Assembly: GCF_010468565.1 (NCBI RefSeq)
Contig: NZ_WUEG01000003.1
Location: 1-64,000, forward strand
DNA: 64,000 nt
Reading direction: 5' to 3'
Source: Allomuricauda sp. TY007
GTDB taxonomy: Bacteria; Bacteroidota; Bacteroidia; Flavobacteriales; Flavobacteriaceae
A program made the translations under genes and the position numbers. The notes below the pieces were generated by a model that was given only the letters and a program-made list of their open reading frames with translations, was not told where the DNA came from and did no database searches. Positions 17,234-25,644 of the stretch are shown here, piece after piece; the stretch's first letter is position 1; each line of letters begins with the position of its first letter.

Positions 17234-17303
17234 ATTTCAAAAATGCATACAAGAAGTTTTATTCAACGAATTGTATTCAACAGGTTATTTACAACCTTTT
17301 TAT

Positions 17304-17311
17304 TATTTTTG
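17304..17311 (+). promoter_or_regulatory. -7 box before the 17337 gene
   Basis: TATTTTTG matches TAnnTTTG fully. No TTG is found at the right distance upstream. If used, transcription begins after the ATG at 17313, so the ATG at 17337 would be the start of the next gene. Confidence 0.35.
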
Positions 17312-17336
17312 AATGAAAAGAATCCAACAATCTACT

Positions 17337-17783
17337 ATGCCAACACGTCCCATTTCATCCACATTTACCAACCACCTCCACCAAACTTCCCCTGCCCCCT
17401 TGCAAATCACTTTTGCAACCCTTACTATCCGCAACCACCAAAACGGGCAGTTCCTTAACCGGGTGCAACGCCCCCAGAGCTGTATCATCCTCCAGAAATT
17501 GCCACAAACGGGCCTGGCCGAAATAACGGTACTGGATAATCTGGTGTTTAGTTTTTCCTTTCAATTCCACATTCCTGGTACCAAGGAGTTCCATAATATT
17601 GAAATGTTGTCCCTGCCCCGACCTTTGGATCGCGGCAGGCTGTTTGTGGATAAAGAAAAATTGGTGCTATCCTTTAGGATAGATGCCCCAGACCCTTCGC
17701 TTAGGGTAGAGGTTACGCATACCTACCAAGGCGTTTGTGGCCTAAAAGAGCTCTGTACACCCGTTTCCGGACAATCGGTGTAG
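17337..17783 (+). CDS. hypothetical protein, possibly C-terminally related to beta-sheet proteins
   Basis: 148 residues from ATG 17337 (or 156 from ATG 17313). No family recognised, no signal peptide. The first third is rich in Pro, Thr and His; the second half (EITVLDNLVFSFSFQFH, KLVLSFRIDAPDPSLRVEVTHTY) alternates like beta strands. Base composition is more C-rich at the 5' end than in the neighbours. It lies divergent from the XRE genes and convergent with the AraC gene 14 bases away. Gene status is plausible rather than certain. Confidence 0.45.
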   Translation: MPTRPISSTFTNHLHQTSPAPLQITFATLTIRNHQNGQFLNRVQRPQSCIILQKLPQTGLAEITVLDNLVFSFSFQFHIPGTKEFHNIEMLSLPRPLDRGRLFVDKEKLVLSFRIDAPDPSLRVEVTHTYQGVCGLKELCTPVSGQSV

Positions 17784-17797
17784 CTGCAAAACCATGG

Positions 17798-18835
17798 CTA
17801 GCCCTCCACTTGGGCGCTCTTTTTACTATTTTTAAATTCACTGGGGCTTATACCATAACGTTCCTTAAAAATCTTGGAAAAATAACTCCTGCTGGTAAAC
17901 CCAATGGAGTATACCACCTCGGAAATGTTCATTTCGGTGGTTGTAATATAATCGCGGGCCAATTCCAGCCTTGCATGCCTTATATATTCCGTTACCGTTT
18001 TATTGTACAACAACTTAAACCCTTCTTGGAGCTTTGCTTGGGTAAGGCCTGTTTCGGCAGAAATGTCTTCCAACGAAAAATCCTTGGCAATGTTTTTCTC
18101 TATTTTTTTGGCATAGCTGCGTATCGTTTTCAGCTCCCTTTTTAATAAGCTGGTCTGGGGCCTTTTGTTCATCACCTCTTTGTTATGCTGCATCATGTGC
18201 ATGGATAGAATTTGATAAACATAGCCCTCGATCATCATAATGCGGATCATTCCCTTTGCCTTGATCTTTTTTATAGCGGATATCACCTCGGCTATTTTCA
18301 AATTGTAAGAACCGTAGTAAGCAAACACTTTTTCCTGGTCAGTATCCAAAAATACTTTGTACAACTGTTTGTTGAGTTCTTCTCCCTGGTTTAGCCTTTT
18401 GCGCAAGAACGGCTTTCTACGCACCTGTATTACGGTTTGGGAAACCTTCACGTCCTTGGGAAAATACCTGTCCGTAATCCCACCATCCCGATTGGTAAGG
18501 ATAACGGACTGGAATTGCTCCATGATCTTGATCTTATCTTCCGGCTGGTACCCGAATTTATGTCCGCAATACCCCTCCAGGCAATAATAAAAATTGATGG
18601 GGTTAAAATTTGAAGTGTCCACCTCAATCAATACCTCATCAAAAAAAGTAATGTCCAGTTCCAATAAACTTACCCCCCAATCGAAGGTAATGAAACGGAT
18701 ACTCCCCTTTGCCTTATCGTTGGAAACACTCAAAGTGTACTGCCCCCATCGTTCTTCTATCTTCCCTCCAATCACATTTTTTATTTGCTCCACCGATTCG
18801 GCGGTATCTTGGGCGTCAACCTTGATTTTTACCAT
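17798..18835 (-). CDS. AraC-family transcriptional regulator
   Basis: 345 residues. The N-terminal 220 residues are an unrecognised sensory region; residues about 235-340 are the AraC DNA-binding domain: FSLEDISAETGLTQAKLQEGFKLL, then YIRHARLELARDYI and ISEVVYSIGFTSRSYFSKIFKERYGISPSEF. Such proteins act as dimers on promoters. A cytosolic location is likely, as no signal or membrane segment is visible. Target genes are unknown; the divergent SRAP-like gene is a candidate. Confidence 0.88.
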   Translation of the reverse strand: MVKIKVDAQDTAESVEQIKNVIGGKIEERWGQYTLSVSNDKAKGSIRFITFDWGVSLLELDITFFDEVLIEVDTSNFNPINFYYCLEGYCGHKFGYQPEDKIKIMEQFQSVILTNRDGGITDRYFPKDVKVSQTVIQVRRKPFLRKRLNQGEELNKQLYKVFLDTDQEKVFAYYGSYNLKIAEVISAIKKIKAKGMIRIMMIEGYVYQILSMHMMQHNKEVMNKRPQTSLLKRELKTIRSYAKKIEKNIAKDFSLEDISAETGLTQAKLQEGFKLLYNKTVTEYIRHARLELARDYITTTEMNISEVVYSIGFTSRSYFSKIFKERYGISPSEFKNSKKSAQVEG

Positions 18836-19033
18836 TGGAATATTATACTGCTGTTTGTTTAATTAATGCGTTTTTATCTTATAAAGATAGTCTTTGTTGT
18901 TACTTGGACAACCATGGGCACCCACCTACGTCCACTTTTATAAAAAGTTTATCAAAAGCATCACAATAAAATTTGTTTGAGTCAACCTTATCACCAACTT
19001 AATGCTTATTTGTGGATAAGATTCCAGATAATT

Positions 19034-19729
19034 ATGATTTACAAACTTTCAAATGAAGCAGGGAGAGAAGAGATAGAAAAAGAGTTTGGAATCCCGTTCA
19101 GATATCCAAATTTATACCTGCCAAACCCCATTATCAATGGTTTTCATGAAACAAACTTATGCGTGGTGACCATGGAAAACCCCAATAAAATATCGTTTGC
19201 CATTTGGGGACTTATGCCCCAAGACTTTAAAGAAGATTGGCAAATATTTCAGGACAAGACCAATACATTGAATGTACAGATGGATGAGCTGCAAAGCATT
19301 GGCTGGATGCAGGATTCCTATAAAAAGAGGCGTTGTTTGATCATTGCAACCGGTTTTTATACCCATCTTTTGGAAAATGGCAACACATGCAGCTACTATA
19401 TTTACCAGGCATCCGAAAAACCTTTTTACTTGGCAGGCACATATAACAGGCTAAACGATGGTTTTTTGTGCGCTGCGTTAACTGTGGGCAAAACGGACCC
19501 TTTCGTTTCCAGTTACCACAACATTAGCAACCTCGCACCTGTTATTCTCCCCAAAGAACAGGCTTACGATTGGCTTAGCACAGATTCCGACACAAAAAAA
19601 CTGGAAGAAATTATCCAAAATCCCAAAAAGATAAAATTGAAGGCCAAACGCCTGTCCAACGAGTTTTTTCTAAAAAATTTGAGCTCAAACACCCTATTGG
19701 GACCATTATTTGTTGGTCTGCAACATTGA
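19034..19729 (+). CDS. SRAP-domain (YedK/HMCES-like) paralogue with altered active site
   Basis: 231 residues from ATG 19034 (MIYKLSNEAGREEIEKEFG); the frame is open 19 codons upstream but the domain starts here. The fold is clear: FAIWGLMPQDF, RRCLIIATGFYTH, PFYLAGTYNRL, YHNISNLAPVILPKEQAYDWL. SRAP proteins covalently trap abasic sites in single-stranded DNA through Cys2, with a conserved Asn-Ala-Arg segment, a Glu in GFYEW and a His before the RMP-like segment. Here residue 2 is Ile, the NAR-x-E segment reads NVQMDE, and GFYEW reads GFYTH; only the His is kept. The family's cross-linking chemistry should be lost. It is divergent from the AraC gene. Confidence 0.82.
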   Translation: MIYKLSNEAGREEIEKEFGIPFRYPNLYLPNPIINGFHETNLCVVTMENPNKISFAIWGLMPQDFKEDWQIFQDKTNTLNVQMDELQSIGWMQDSYKKRRCLIIATGFYTHLLENGNTCSYYIYQASEKPFYLAGTYNRLNDGFLCAALTVGKTDPFVSSYHNISNLAPVILPKEQAYDWLSTDSDTKKLEEIIQNPKKIKLKAKRLSNEFFLKNLSSNTLLGPLFVGLQH

Positions 19730-19841
19730 AAAACAAATCCACAACCTTCTCACAAAAAGATTTTTACACCAAAAAGCCCAAAATGTTCCTTTTGAGTCAA
19801 CAATAACACGAAAAGCGGCAAGCCACGGACCAAAAGCAAGC

Positions 19842-19849
19842 TACATTTG
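19842..19849 (+). promoter_or_regulatory. -7 box of the DUF1328/acidic lipoprotein transcript
   Basis: TACATTTG, a full TAnnTTTG match, 51 bases before the DUF1328 ATG. No TTG at the usual -33 distance, so it may need an activator. Confidence 0.45.
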
Positions 19850-19899
19850 TAATGTACTGATTAACAATTGATCAGGCATTAACTTAAAACACTACTATT

Positions 19900-20061
19900 A
19901 TGTTACGTTGGACAGTCACCTTTATCATATTGGCCATTATTGCCGGTATATTCGGGTTTGGTGGAATTGCAGCAGGAGCGGCAAGTATAGCTAAAATCCT
20001 TTTCTTCATATTTATTGTATTGTTTATTATTTCGTTGATAACAGGAAGAAAAAAATTGTAG
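19900..20061 (+). CDS. DUF1328-family small membrane protein
   Basis: 53 residues: [20 protein letters not shown], then a Gly/Ala-rich turn ([12 protein letters not shown]) and a second helix ending in TGRKKL. This is the exact layout of DUF1328 (YtjA-type) proteins, two-helix inner-membrane proteins found near stress and biofilm genes. It is followed 44 bases later by an acidic lipoprotein, probably in the same transcript. Molecular function unknown. Confidence 0.85.
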   Translation: MLRWTVTFIILAIIAGIFGFGGIAAGAASIAKILFFIFIVLFIISLITGRKKL

Positions 20062-20105
20062 AAACACACACTATTTAAAAATCATTAACCTAAAAAAGAG
20101 AACCC

Positions 20106-20348
20106 ATGAGAAAATCAATAAGTTTATTTACAATGCTAATTGCAATGGCACTTACCTTGAGTATAACCAGTTGCAGAGAAACAAAAGAAGATAAGGCCGA
20201 AGAGGCCATTGAAGATGTGAAAGATGGAGTGGAAGATGCTGCCGATGATGTGGAAGATGCCGCAGAAGATGTTGGGGACGACATTGAGGATGCTGCCGAT
20301 GACGTGGAAGATGAAGTAGAAGATGCCACAGACGACAGTCCACAATAA
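20106..20348 (+). CDS. small acidic lipoprotein with ED-A-x-D-D-V repeats
   Basis: 80 residues: a lipoprotein signal (ALTLSITSC, Cys about residue 23), then four to five repeats of a 7/11-residue pattern such as VEDAADDVEDAAEDVGDDIE. Almost every second residue is Asp or Glu, with Ala/Val every 3-4 positions, suggesting an amphipathic helix. No known domain; similar acidic lipoproteins occur next to DUF1328 and stress genes in flavobacteria. The repeats are also visible at DNA level (GATGNNGCCGANGATGTGGAAGA). A terminator follows. Confidence 0.8.
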   Translation: MRKSISLFTMLIAMALTLSITSCRETKEDKAEEAIEDVKDGVEDAADDVEDAAEDVGDDIEDAADDVEDEVEDATDDSPQ

Positions 20349-20372
20349 TTTTCACACTATAATACCACATAA

Positions 20373-20402
20373 CTCTGGCAAGTTTTTGCCAGAGTTTTTT
20401 AT
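20373..20402 (+). terminator. intrinsic terminator of the acidic lipoprotein gene
   Basis: CTCTGGCAA-GTT-TTTGCCAGAG followed by TTTTTT, 25 bases after the stop. Confidence 0.9.
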
Positions 20403-20433
20403 TGCCCTCCCCCCTAATTCTCTCCCCAAAGTG

Positions 20434-20463
20434 TTGATAAACCAATATTCGTTCATACCTTAG
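20434..20463 (+). promoter_or_regulatory. promoter of the cardiolipin synthase gene
   Basis: TTG at 20434-20436, 19-base spacer and TACCTTAG at 20456-20463 (7 of 8 to TAnnTTTG). It lies 23 bases before the TTG start at 20487 and supports that start. Confidence 0.55.
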
Positions 20464-20486
20464 AAAAAATAAACACCACCATTTTT

Positions 20487-21908
20487 TTGAAGACCGTCAT
20501 TACCATTCTATATGTTCTGACCTCCGTTTGGGCCATCGGGGCCATAATTTATCACGGAAGAAGGCCGTCTCGCTCCATAAGCTGGGCACTTGCCATTATA
20601 ACTTTGCCCATTTTGGGAGCAGTTCTCTATTATCTGTTTGGGATGAATCGCAGAAAGTTTAAATTCTTCAACACAAAAGAATTTGAAAAAAGGAACAAAT
20701 ACACTCCCCCTAAAATTTCTGCCCAAGAAAAATTCCTGACCCATTTTGATGCAGATATTCGAAAAGAAAGACTCAACCGATTAATAAAAGCCAACTCCAA
20801 CACCACTGCAAAAACAGGGAACAAAATAATACCTCTTCAAGATGGCGAGGAAACCTTTAATGTACTTTTCAAAGCCATGGAAGAGGCCAAAAACTTTATC
20901 CATGTACAGTACTATATTTTGGAAAGAGGCACCCTTTTGGACAAAATGTTGGAACTTTTTGAAAGAAAAATCAAAGAAGGTGTAGAGGTTAGGATTATTT
21001 ACGATTTCTTGGGCAGCTACCAATTAAGGGGGCGACCCAGGAAAAAGTTTCAGGATGTTGGGGTAAAAATCTATCCCATAATGCCGATCCGACTTAAAAA
21101 CCTACTGTTTTCGCTCAATTTTAGGAACCATCGAAAAATTGTGATCATAGACAACAAAGTGGCTTTTACCGGGGGTGTCAATGTTTCCGATAAATACATT
21201 AAACGAGAAAACGAACTGGGCAAATGGAAAGACACCCACTTAAAACTCGAAGGGCCCATTGTAAACGATCTACATCTGATTTTCCTTAAAGATTACTTTT
21301 TTGCAAGCAACAAAGAGGATTTTCATATCGCAGACTACCTATCCGAGCAACAAACGGCAGGCGATGTTCGTGCACAAGTGGTGGCAGGGGGGCCAGATTC
21401 CAAGCATCCGACCATTATGCAACAATATATTGGCATGATGAACCAAGCCAAAAATTCCATTTGCATAGCAAATCCATATTTTGTGCCAGGGGAGGCTTTT
21501 TTACAAAGTTTGAAAATTACCGCAATGGAGGGTGTAAACATCTCCCTTTTGGTGCCCAAAAAATCAGATTCCAAAGCAGCTAAGTTTGCCATGTTCTCCC
21601 ATTTTGAAGAATTGCTTCAGGTTGGCGTAAAAATATATCTTCGAGAAGATTTCTCCCATAGCAAAATAATGATTGTCGACGATGATCTGGTGTCCATCGG
21701 ATCTGGAAATTTTGATATCCGAAGCTTTGAACTCAACTACGAGACCAACATCCTTATTTATAACAAGGAAATTAACACCGAAATGACAGCAGAGTTTCAA
21801 AAAATATGTGACAAATCAGAACCCGTTACCTTGGAGCGCTTTAAGAACAGGACCATTTGGTTCAGATTTTTGGAAGGATTGTTCAAATTCTTCAAACCGC
21901 TGTTATAA
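20487..21908 (+). CDS. cls: cardiolipin synthase (phospholipase D family)
   Basis: 473 residues from a TTG start. Two N-terminal membrane helices (residues 2-20 and 30-50, the second including LPILGAVLYYLFGMNRR) precede two PLD domains with HRKIVIIDNKVAFTGGVN and HSKIMIVDDDLVSIGSGNFD, both HxK-x4-D type. The enzyme condenses two phosphatidylglycerols into cardiolipin and glycerol at the inner membrane. Length and layout fit ClsA-type enzymes. It has its own promoter after the terminator of the previous gene. Confidence 0.94.
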   Translation: MKTVITILYVLTSVWAIGAIIYHGRRPSRSISWALAIITLPILGAVLYYLFGMNRRKFKFFNTKEFEKRNKYTPPKISAQEKFLTHFDADIRKERLNRLIKANSNTTAKTGNKIIPLQDGEETFNVLFKAMEEAKNFIHVQYYILERGTLLDKMLELFERKIKEGVEVRIIYDFLGSYQLRGRPRKKFQDVGVKIYPIMPIRLKNLLFSLNFRNHRKIVIIDNKVAFTGGVNVSDKYIKRENELGKWKDTHLKLEGPIVNDLHLIFLKDYFFASNKEDFHIADYLSEQQTAGDVRAQVVAGGPDSKHPTIMQQYIGMMNQAKNSICIANPYFVPGEAFLQSLKITAMEGVNISLLVPKKSDSKAAKFAMFSHFEELLQVGVKIYLREDFSHSKIMIVDDDLVSIGSGNFDIRSFELNYETNILIYNKEINTEMTAEFQKICDKSEPVTLERFKNRTIWFRFLEGLFKFFKPLL

Positions 21909-21975
21909 GCCCATCTCAATTCTTATTTGAATCAATCATTGATTCAATAGAGATAAGTCAACCCCAGTACAAAAC

Positions 21976-21983
21976 TATCTTTG
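21976..21983 (+). promoter_or_regulatory. -7 box of the small barrel gene
   Basis: TATCTTTG, a full TAnnTTTG match, 18 bases before the ATG at 22002. The nearest upstream TTG (21939-21941) is too far for a standard -33 element. Confidence 0.5.
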
Positions 21984-22001
21984 TATCAAAATAAAACAAT
22001 C

Positions 22002-22466
22002 ATGAAGAATCTATTTTTAATACTATTTTTAATTGGAGCAACAACCGTAAGTGCCCAGAGCATATCAAAAAACGCATTGGGTATAAGAGTAGGCGACAAC
22101 GACGGATTTGGAGGGGAAATCTCCTATCAACGCTATCTTAAGGAAAACAACAGATTGGAGTTTGACCTTGGTTGGAGGGATTCTAACAACGTGGATGCAT
22201 TTAAATTGGTAGGTCTTTATCAATGGGTAATGCCAATTGACGGAGGTTTTAACTGGTATGTTGGTGCCGGTGGCGGTGTAGGGTCTTTTGATGCAGGCGA
22301 TAACGATGGTGTTTTTGCCCTTGTTGCGGGTGACATTGGTATTGAGTATGATTTTGAAATCCCATTGCTCATTTCGCTGGATATGAGACCTGAACTAGGT
22401 TTTAACGACAATTATTCCGATGACCTCGACTTGGATATAGCACTTGGACTCCGATATCAGTTTTAA
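22002..22466 (+). CDS. small outer-membrane beta-barrel protein
   Basis: 154 residues from ATG 22002 (MKNLFLILFLIGATTVSAQ, signal peptide). The mature part has about eight alternating strands rich in Gly/aromatic residues (FGGEISYQRYLKENNRLEFDLGWRD, YVGAGGGVGSF, DLDIALGLRYQF) and ends in Phe, as expected for OmpX/OmpW-like barrels. The role is unknown. It is followed by a perfect terminator. The seven codons between 21981 and 22002 lie over the -7 box and are not translated. Confidence 0.85.
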   Translation: MKNLFLILFLIGATTVSAQSISKNALGIRVGDNDGFGGEISYQRYLKENNRLEFDLGWRDSNNVDAFKLVGLYQWVMPIDGGFNWYVGAGGGVGSFDAGDNDGVFALVAGDIGIEYDFEIPLLISLDMRPELGFNDNYSDDLDLDIALGLRYQF

Positions 22467-22488
22467 ACAACATATAATCACATGTATA

Positions 22489-22517
22489 AGGGCAAATCAT
22501 GATTTGCCCTTTTTTTA
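22489..22517 (+). terminator. intrinsic terminator
   Basis: AGGGCAAATC/ATGATTTGCCCT is a near-perfect palindrome followed by a run of Ts (22510-22516), 22 bases after the barrel gene. Confidence 0.92.
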
Positions 22518-22528
22518 ACCCTTTAACC

Positions 22529-23161
22529 TTGAAAAGAAAACTAAAGCTACTTTTTCTACTACCCATAGCCGTATTTTTAGTTATCGTTATTTTGAAAGAA
22601 CCCAAAAACACAATCCCCAACAGTATAAAGCAAGAGGTTGAAATTGCATTGCAGCATTTTCCAGAACTTAAGGGCATTCCCATTAAATTCAAGTTTAAAA
22701 AAAGCATTAAAAAATCGGTGATGCAGGCCCAACCCACATGGAGCGGCCTACTTAAGTCCAAAAACAAGCGCAGTTATGTAATTTTGATCAGTGAAAGGTT
22801 TAAACTATCCGGAGAAGAGTTTAAAACGGCAGATATACCCAAAGATGTTTTAATTGGATGGATAGGCCACGAACTCGGCCATGTTATGGACTACCAACAG
22901 CGGGGCAACCTTAACCTTATTGGTTTTGGGATTCGCTATGTGCTTTTGAAGGAATTTGTTAGAAAAGCGGAACGTGCTGCGGATTCGTTTGCAGTATCTC
23001 GGGGTATGTCCAATTATATTTTGAAGACCAAACGGTTTATTCTTAACCATTCCCAAATTGATGAAACCTACAAAACAAGGATAAAGCAATATTACCTCTC
23101 TCCTGATGAAATTATGGAAATGGTAAAGGAGCAGGACTCCATCAAAAACAACCTCTTATGA
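22529..23161 (+). CDS. membrane-anchored zinc metallopeptidase-like protein
   Basis: About 210 residues from a TTG at 22529. The ATG at 22499 is inside the terminator hairpin, so it is not a good start. A single N-terminal membrane anchor (KLKLLFLLPIAVFLVIVIL) is followed by a domain with GWIGHELGHVMDY (HExxH zinc motif, about residues 113-118) and, about 30 residues later, KAERAADSFAVSRG, whose E-x-x-AD resembles the third zinc ligand of M48-like peptidases. Function unknown. The last 6 bases overlap the convergent GH3-like gene. Confidence 0.72.
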   Translation: MKRKLKLLFLLPIAVFLVIVILKEPKNTIPNSIKQEVEIALQHFPELKGIPIKFKFKKSIKKSVMQAQPTWSGLLKSKNKRSYVILISERFKLSGEEFKTADIPKDVLIGWIGHELGHVMDYQQRGNLNLIGFGIRYVLLKEFVRKAERAADSFAVSRGMSNYILKTKRFILNHSQIDETYKTRIKQYYLSPDEIMEMVKEQDSIKNNLL

Positions 23162-24679
23162 TTGTTGGGCTACAAAATCCTCCCATTCCTTAAAGCGATC
23201 CTCGCCCATTACCCGTTCCATTTTTACCTGACCGCCCTTTTTCTTGTTTGCCCCGTTCCAATCGGCGAACATTTGTTGGGGCACAAAATTCACTTTTACG
23301 CCTTCCAAAGCTTTGCTTCGGGCCACTTTATAGTTTTTATTGGCTTCTTTTAGGTAGTTGTCCAAAACAGTTGCTGTTTTTTCTTCATCCAAACTTTTAT
23401 CGGACCCCAAATACCAAGAGTGGTAAAATCCGTCATCAAAACGTTTGGCGCAAAGGGTATATTCGGGAATCTTGATATTCAGTTCTTCTTCCAAATGTTT
23501 CACGGCATCATTCAACTTGTTTACCGAAAGTTGAGAACCTACGGTATTCAAAAAAAACTTGGTACGCCCGGTAATTTTTATTTCAGCACGTTCCACATCG
23601 GTAAAGGCAATGGTGTCGCCAATAATGTACCGCCATGCTCCAGATACGGTGGATATGATCAGAACGTAATCCACATCTTCTTCCACCTCATCCAACGCAA
23701 TAGAGGGTGCATCATCCGTTAGGGAGCCATCTTGATTCACATATTGCGGGTTAAACGGTACAAACTCAAAATAGATACCATTATCTGTTATGAGTTTCAT
23801 CGCCGAGGTCCCCGGTCTATTTTGACAGGCAAAAAATCCTTCGGAAGCCAAATAGGTATCAATAATTTGTATGGGATGATCCAACAAAGCATTAAAACTT
23901 TTTTCGTAAGGATCAAAAGCTACCCCTCCGGAGGTGTAGGCCTGTAAATTGGGCCATATCTCGTGAATGTTGTCCACATTATGATAATCTATAACCTTTT
24001 TGAGCATTAGCTCCATCCAAGAAGGAATTCCACTAAGCGCACCAATATCCCAATTTTTGGCATTTTTGGCTATGGAGAGGACACGCTCGTCCCAATCGTC
24101 TATTTTGGCGATTTCATCTCCGGGTTTATAGTATTTTTTAAACCAAAACGGAATGTTACTGGCACTTATTCCGCTAATTTCACCCTCCTTTTTACCATCG
24201 CGCTCCTGTAGGTTGGTGGAACTCCCCAACATCATGATTTCCTTCTCGAAAAAATCCGCAGGCATATCAAAATTGCTCATGGCAAACACTTGGTGCCTGC
24301 CTGCCCGGGTAATGGAATCCAACATATCTTTGGTAACGGGTATTCTTTTGGGTTTTTTTCCCGTGGTACCGGATGATAGTGCAAAAAAATCAGGACTGCC
24401 CGGCCAGGTAATGTCAGCTTCGCCCTCAATGGTCTTGTTCCACCATTCCTCGGTGATCTTGTTGTAATCATGATAAGGTACGGCTTCGGAAAACGCCTTT
24501 TGGGGGTCATCGGATTTTAAAATGGAAGCAAAATTATAGTGCTGTCCAAACTGCGTATCCTTGGCCTTGTCCAACAATTCTTCCAAAACTTTTTGCTGTT
24601 CCTCGACCGGGCTTGTTTCCTTGCTTAGAGCATCTCGAGCTTCGATAACGCCTTTTATAATGTTTCCTATGATTGCCAT
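23156..24679 (-). CDS. GH3-family acyl-acid-amido synthetase-like protein
   Basis: 507 residues. The sequence carries the GH3 (auxin-responsive) family layout: an N-terminal helical part with DTQFGQHY and VPYHDYNKITEEWW, the adenylate-forming P-loop-like FFALSSGTTGKKPKRIPVT, TYLASEGFFACQ, YFEFVPF and the conserved TVSGAWRYIIGDTIAFTD. Plant GH3 enzymes join amino acids to jasmonate or auxin via an acyl-adenylate; bacterial relatives are widespread in Bacteroidetes and their substrates are not known to me. Monocistronic; a candidate for amide bond formation on a lipid or acid. Confidence 0.88.
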   Translation of the reverse strand: MAIIGNIIKGVIEARDALSKETSPVEEQQKVLEELLDKAKDTQFGQHYNFASILKSDDPQKAFSEAVPYHDYNKITEEWWNKTIEGEADITWPGSPDFFALSSGTTGKKPKRIPVTKDMLDSITRAGRHQVFAMSNFDMPADFFEKEIMMLGSSTNLQERDGKKEGEISGISASNIPFWFKKYYKPGDEIAKIDDWDERVLSIAKNAKNWDIGALSGIPSWMELMLKKVIDYHNVDNIHEIWPNLQAYTSGGVAFDPYEKSFNALLDHPIQIIDTYLASEGFFACQNRPGTSAMKLITDNGIYFEFVPFNPQYVNQDGSLTDDAPSIALDEVEEDVDYVLIISTVSGAWRYIIGDTIAFTDVERAEIKITGRTKFFLNTVGSQLSVNKLNDAVKHLEEELNIKIPEYTLCAKRFDDGFYHSWYLGSDKSLDEEKTATVLDNYLKEANKNYKVARSKALEGVKVNFVPQQMFADWNGANKKKGGQVKMERVMGEDRFKEWEDFVAQQS

Positions 24680-24762
24680 ATTGGGTAAATTATTGAATCA
24701 AATTTACCTACATAGCTGCAATCCGATTTACTCAATCCATTTTTAGATTGACTTAAATGATC

Positions 24763-25059
24763 TTAAAGGTTGATTGCTGCAAGTAAAGGAGAGTGTACCT
24801 CTGTAATTTTATTGGCAACGGGCTGTTCCAAGTTGTTGGCAATTTTGGAAAAAAGAGGCTCTGGAGTTTCTTTGTGAACGCAAACATGCCCACTGGATGA
24901 ATTGATCTCAATTACGACCAAGGAAAGATAATCCATAAGGTGTTCTGCCTCATTGATCAGGATTCTTACAACTTGCAACCGCACAGCATATTCCAAATTA
25001 ACAATATGTCCGTGGCTCAACTTGCTTTTGCCCGCTACATTTTTCCAGATAATTTTCAA
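24763..25059 (-). CDS. hypothetical protein, 98 residues
   Basis: 98 residues, no signal peptide: AVRLQVVRILINEAEHLMDYLSLVVIEINSSSG is a plausible amphipathic core. No family recognised. Codon usage looks ordinary and nothing else occupies the stretch between GH3 and the next gene, but the coding status is only moderately supported. Confidence 0.45.
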   Translation of the reverse strand: MKIIWKNVAGKSKLSHGHIVNLEYAVRLQVVRILINEAEHLMDYLSLVVIEINSSSGHVCVHKETPEPLFSKIANNLEQPVANKITEVHSPLLAAINL

Positions 25060-25354
25060 GCCTAGTTTTTATACAAAAATAGTCCAAATAATATTTACCT
25101 TACATTTAAGATACATTAATTTAACATTGAAAAATAACTTGTCCCAGAATTGACTTGCAATAGAAGATGGACAGATTATCAACCAGATAGAAGTGATATC
25201 AACCCAATTCCGTTATTTTTTAGATTTCACTAGGACTTATTGGATTCAACTTCTTAATCTTTTCATAAATATGAAAATCAAATGGTTCCATAGGCAAAAA
25301 ATATCAAACTAACTCTTATATTTAGCCGATTACGAATAATTTTAAAAACAAAAA
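25060..25354. other. 295-base intergenic region, nothing recognised
   Basis: AT-rich sequence between the minus-strand 98-residue gene and the plus-strand 75-residue gene. A TATATTTA box (near 25317-25324) with a partial match to TAnnTTTG could serve the downstream gene. No RNA or repeat seen. Confidence 0.4.
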
Positions 25355-25582
25355 ATGACCCACGAGTTACTAGAAAAGGCGGAAGAGTTTGAAAAAAGGC
25401 CCATGAGCCACATGTCTACCAGCGATAGGGTTAAGGCCTCAAGGGAAGCAAAGAGCTTGATTCTTTCCATTAACGAGATCTACAAGAAAACCAAGGATTC
25501 CAAATTAATGGAAACCATGAAGAACATTACAGCTAAGAAGCGTAAAATAGAAAAACGACTTAAAGGTTCTCCTTTGGTTTAA
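25355..25582 (+). CDS. small charged helical protein
   Basis: 75 residues, cytosolic: MTHELLEKAEEFEKRPMSHM, then SDRVKASREAKSLILSINEIYKKTKDSKLMETMKNITAKKRKIEKRL. Strongly helical with a basic end. Similar short proteins are conserved in Flavobacteriaceae; no function is known to me. The ATG is preceded by an A-rich stretch instead of a Shine-Dalgarno sequence, usual in this group. Confidence 0.72.
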   Translation: MTHELLEKAEEFEKRPMSHMSTSDRVKASREAKSLILSINEIYKKTKDSKLMETMKNITAKKRKIEKRLKGSPLV

Positions 25583-25606
25583 TTACTAAAATTATATTCT
25601 TTTTGT

Positions 25607-25644
25607 GGAAGGGTATTTGTACTTCCAAAAACAAATATCCTTCC
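25607..25644 (+). terminator. 14-bp hairpin after the 75-residue gene
   Basis: GGAAGGGTATTTGT and ACAAATATCCTTCC pair over 14 positions with one mismatch around a 10-base loop, 25 bases after the stop. No T run follows directly, so termination or 3'-end protection are both possible. Confidence 0.5.

Noticed and set aside
20210..20340. Tandem repeats as a possible CRISPR array
   Set aside because: The repeats are codon-based (Asp/Glu/Ala) within a lipoprotein frame, with no spacers.
22499..22528. ATG at 22499 as start of the metallopeptidase-like gene
   Set aside because: It lies within the stem of a strong terminator; the TTG at 22529 gives a normal membrane anchor.
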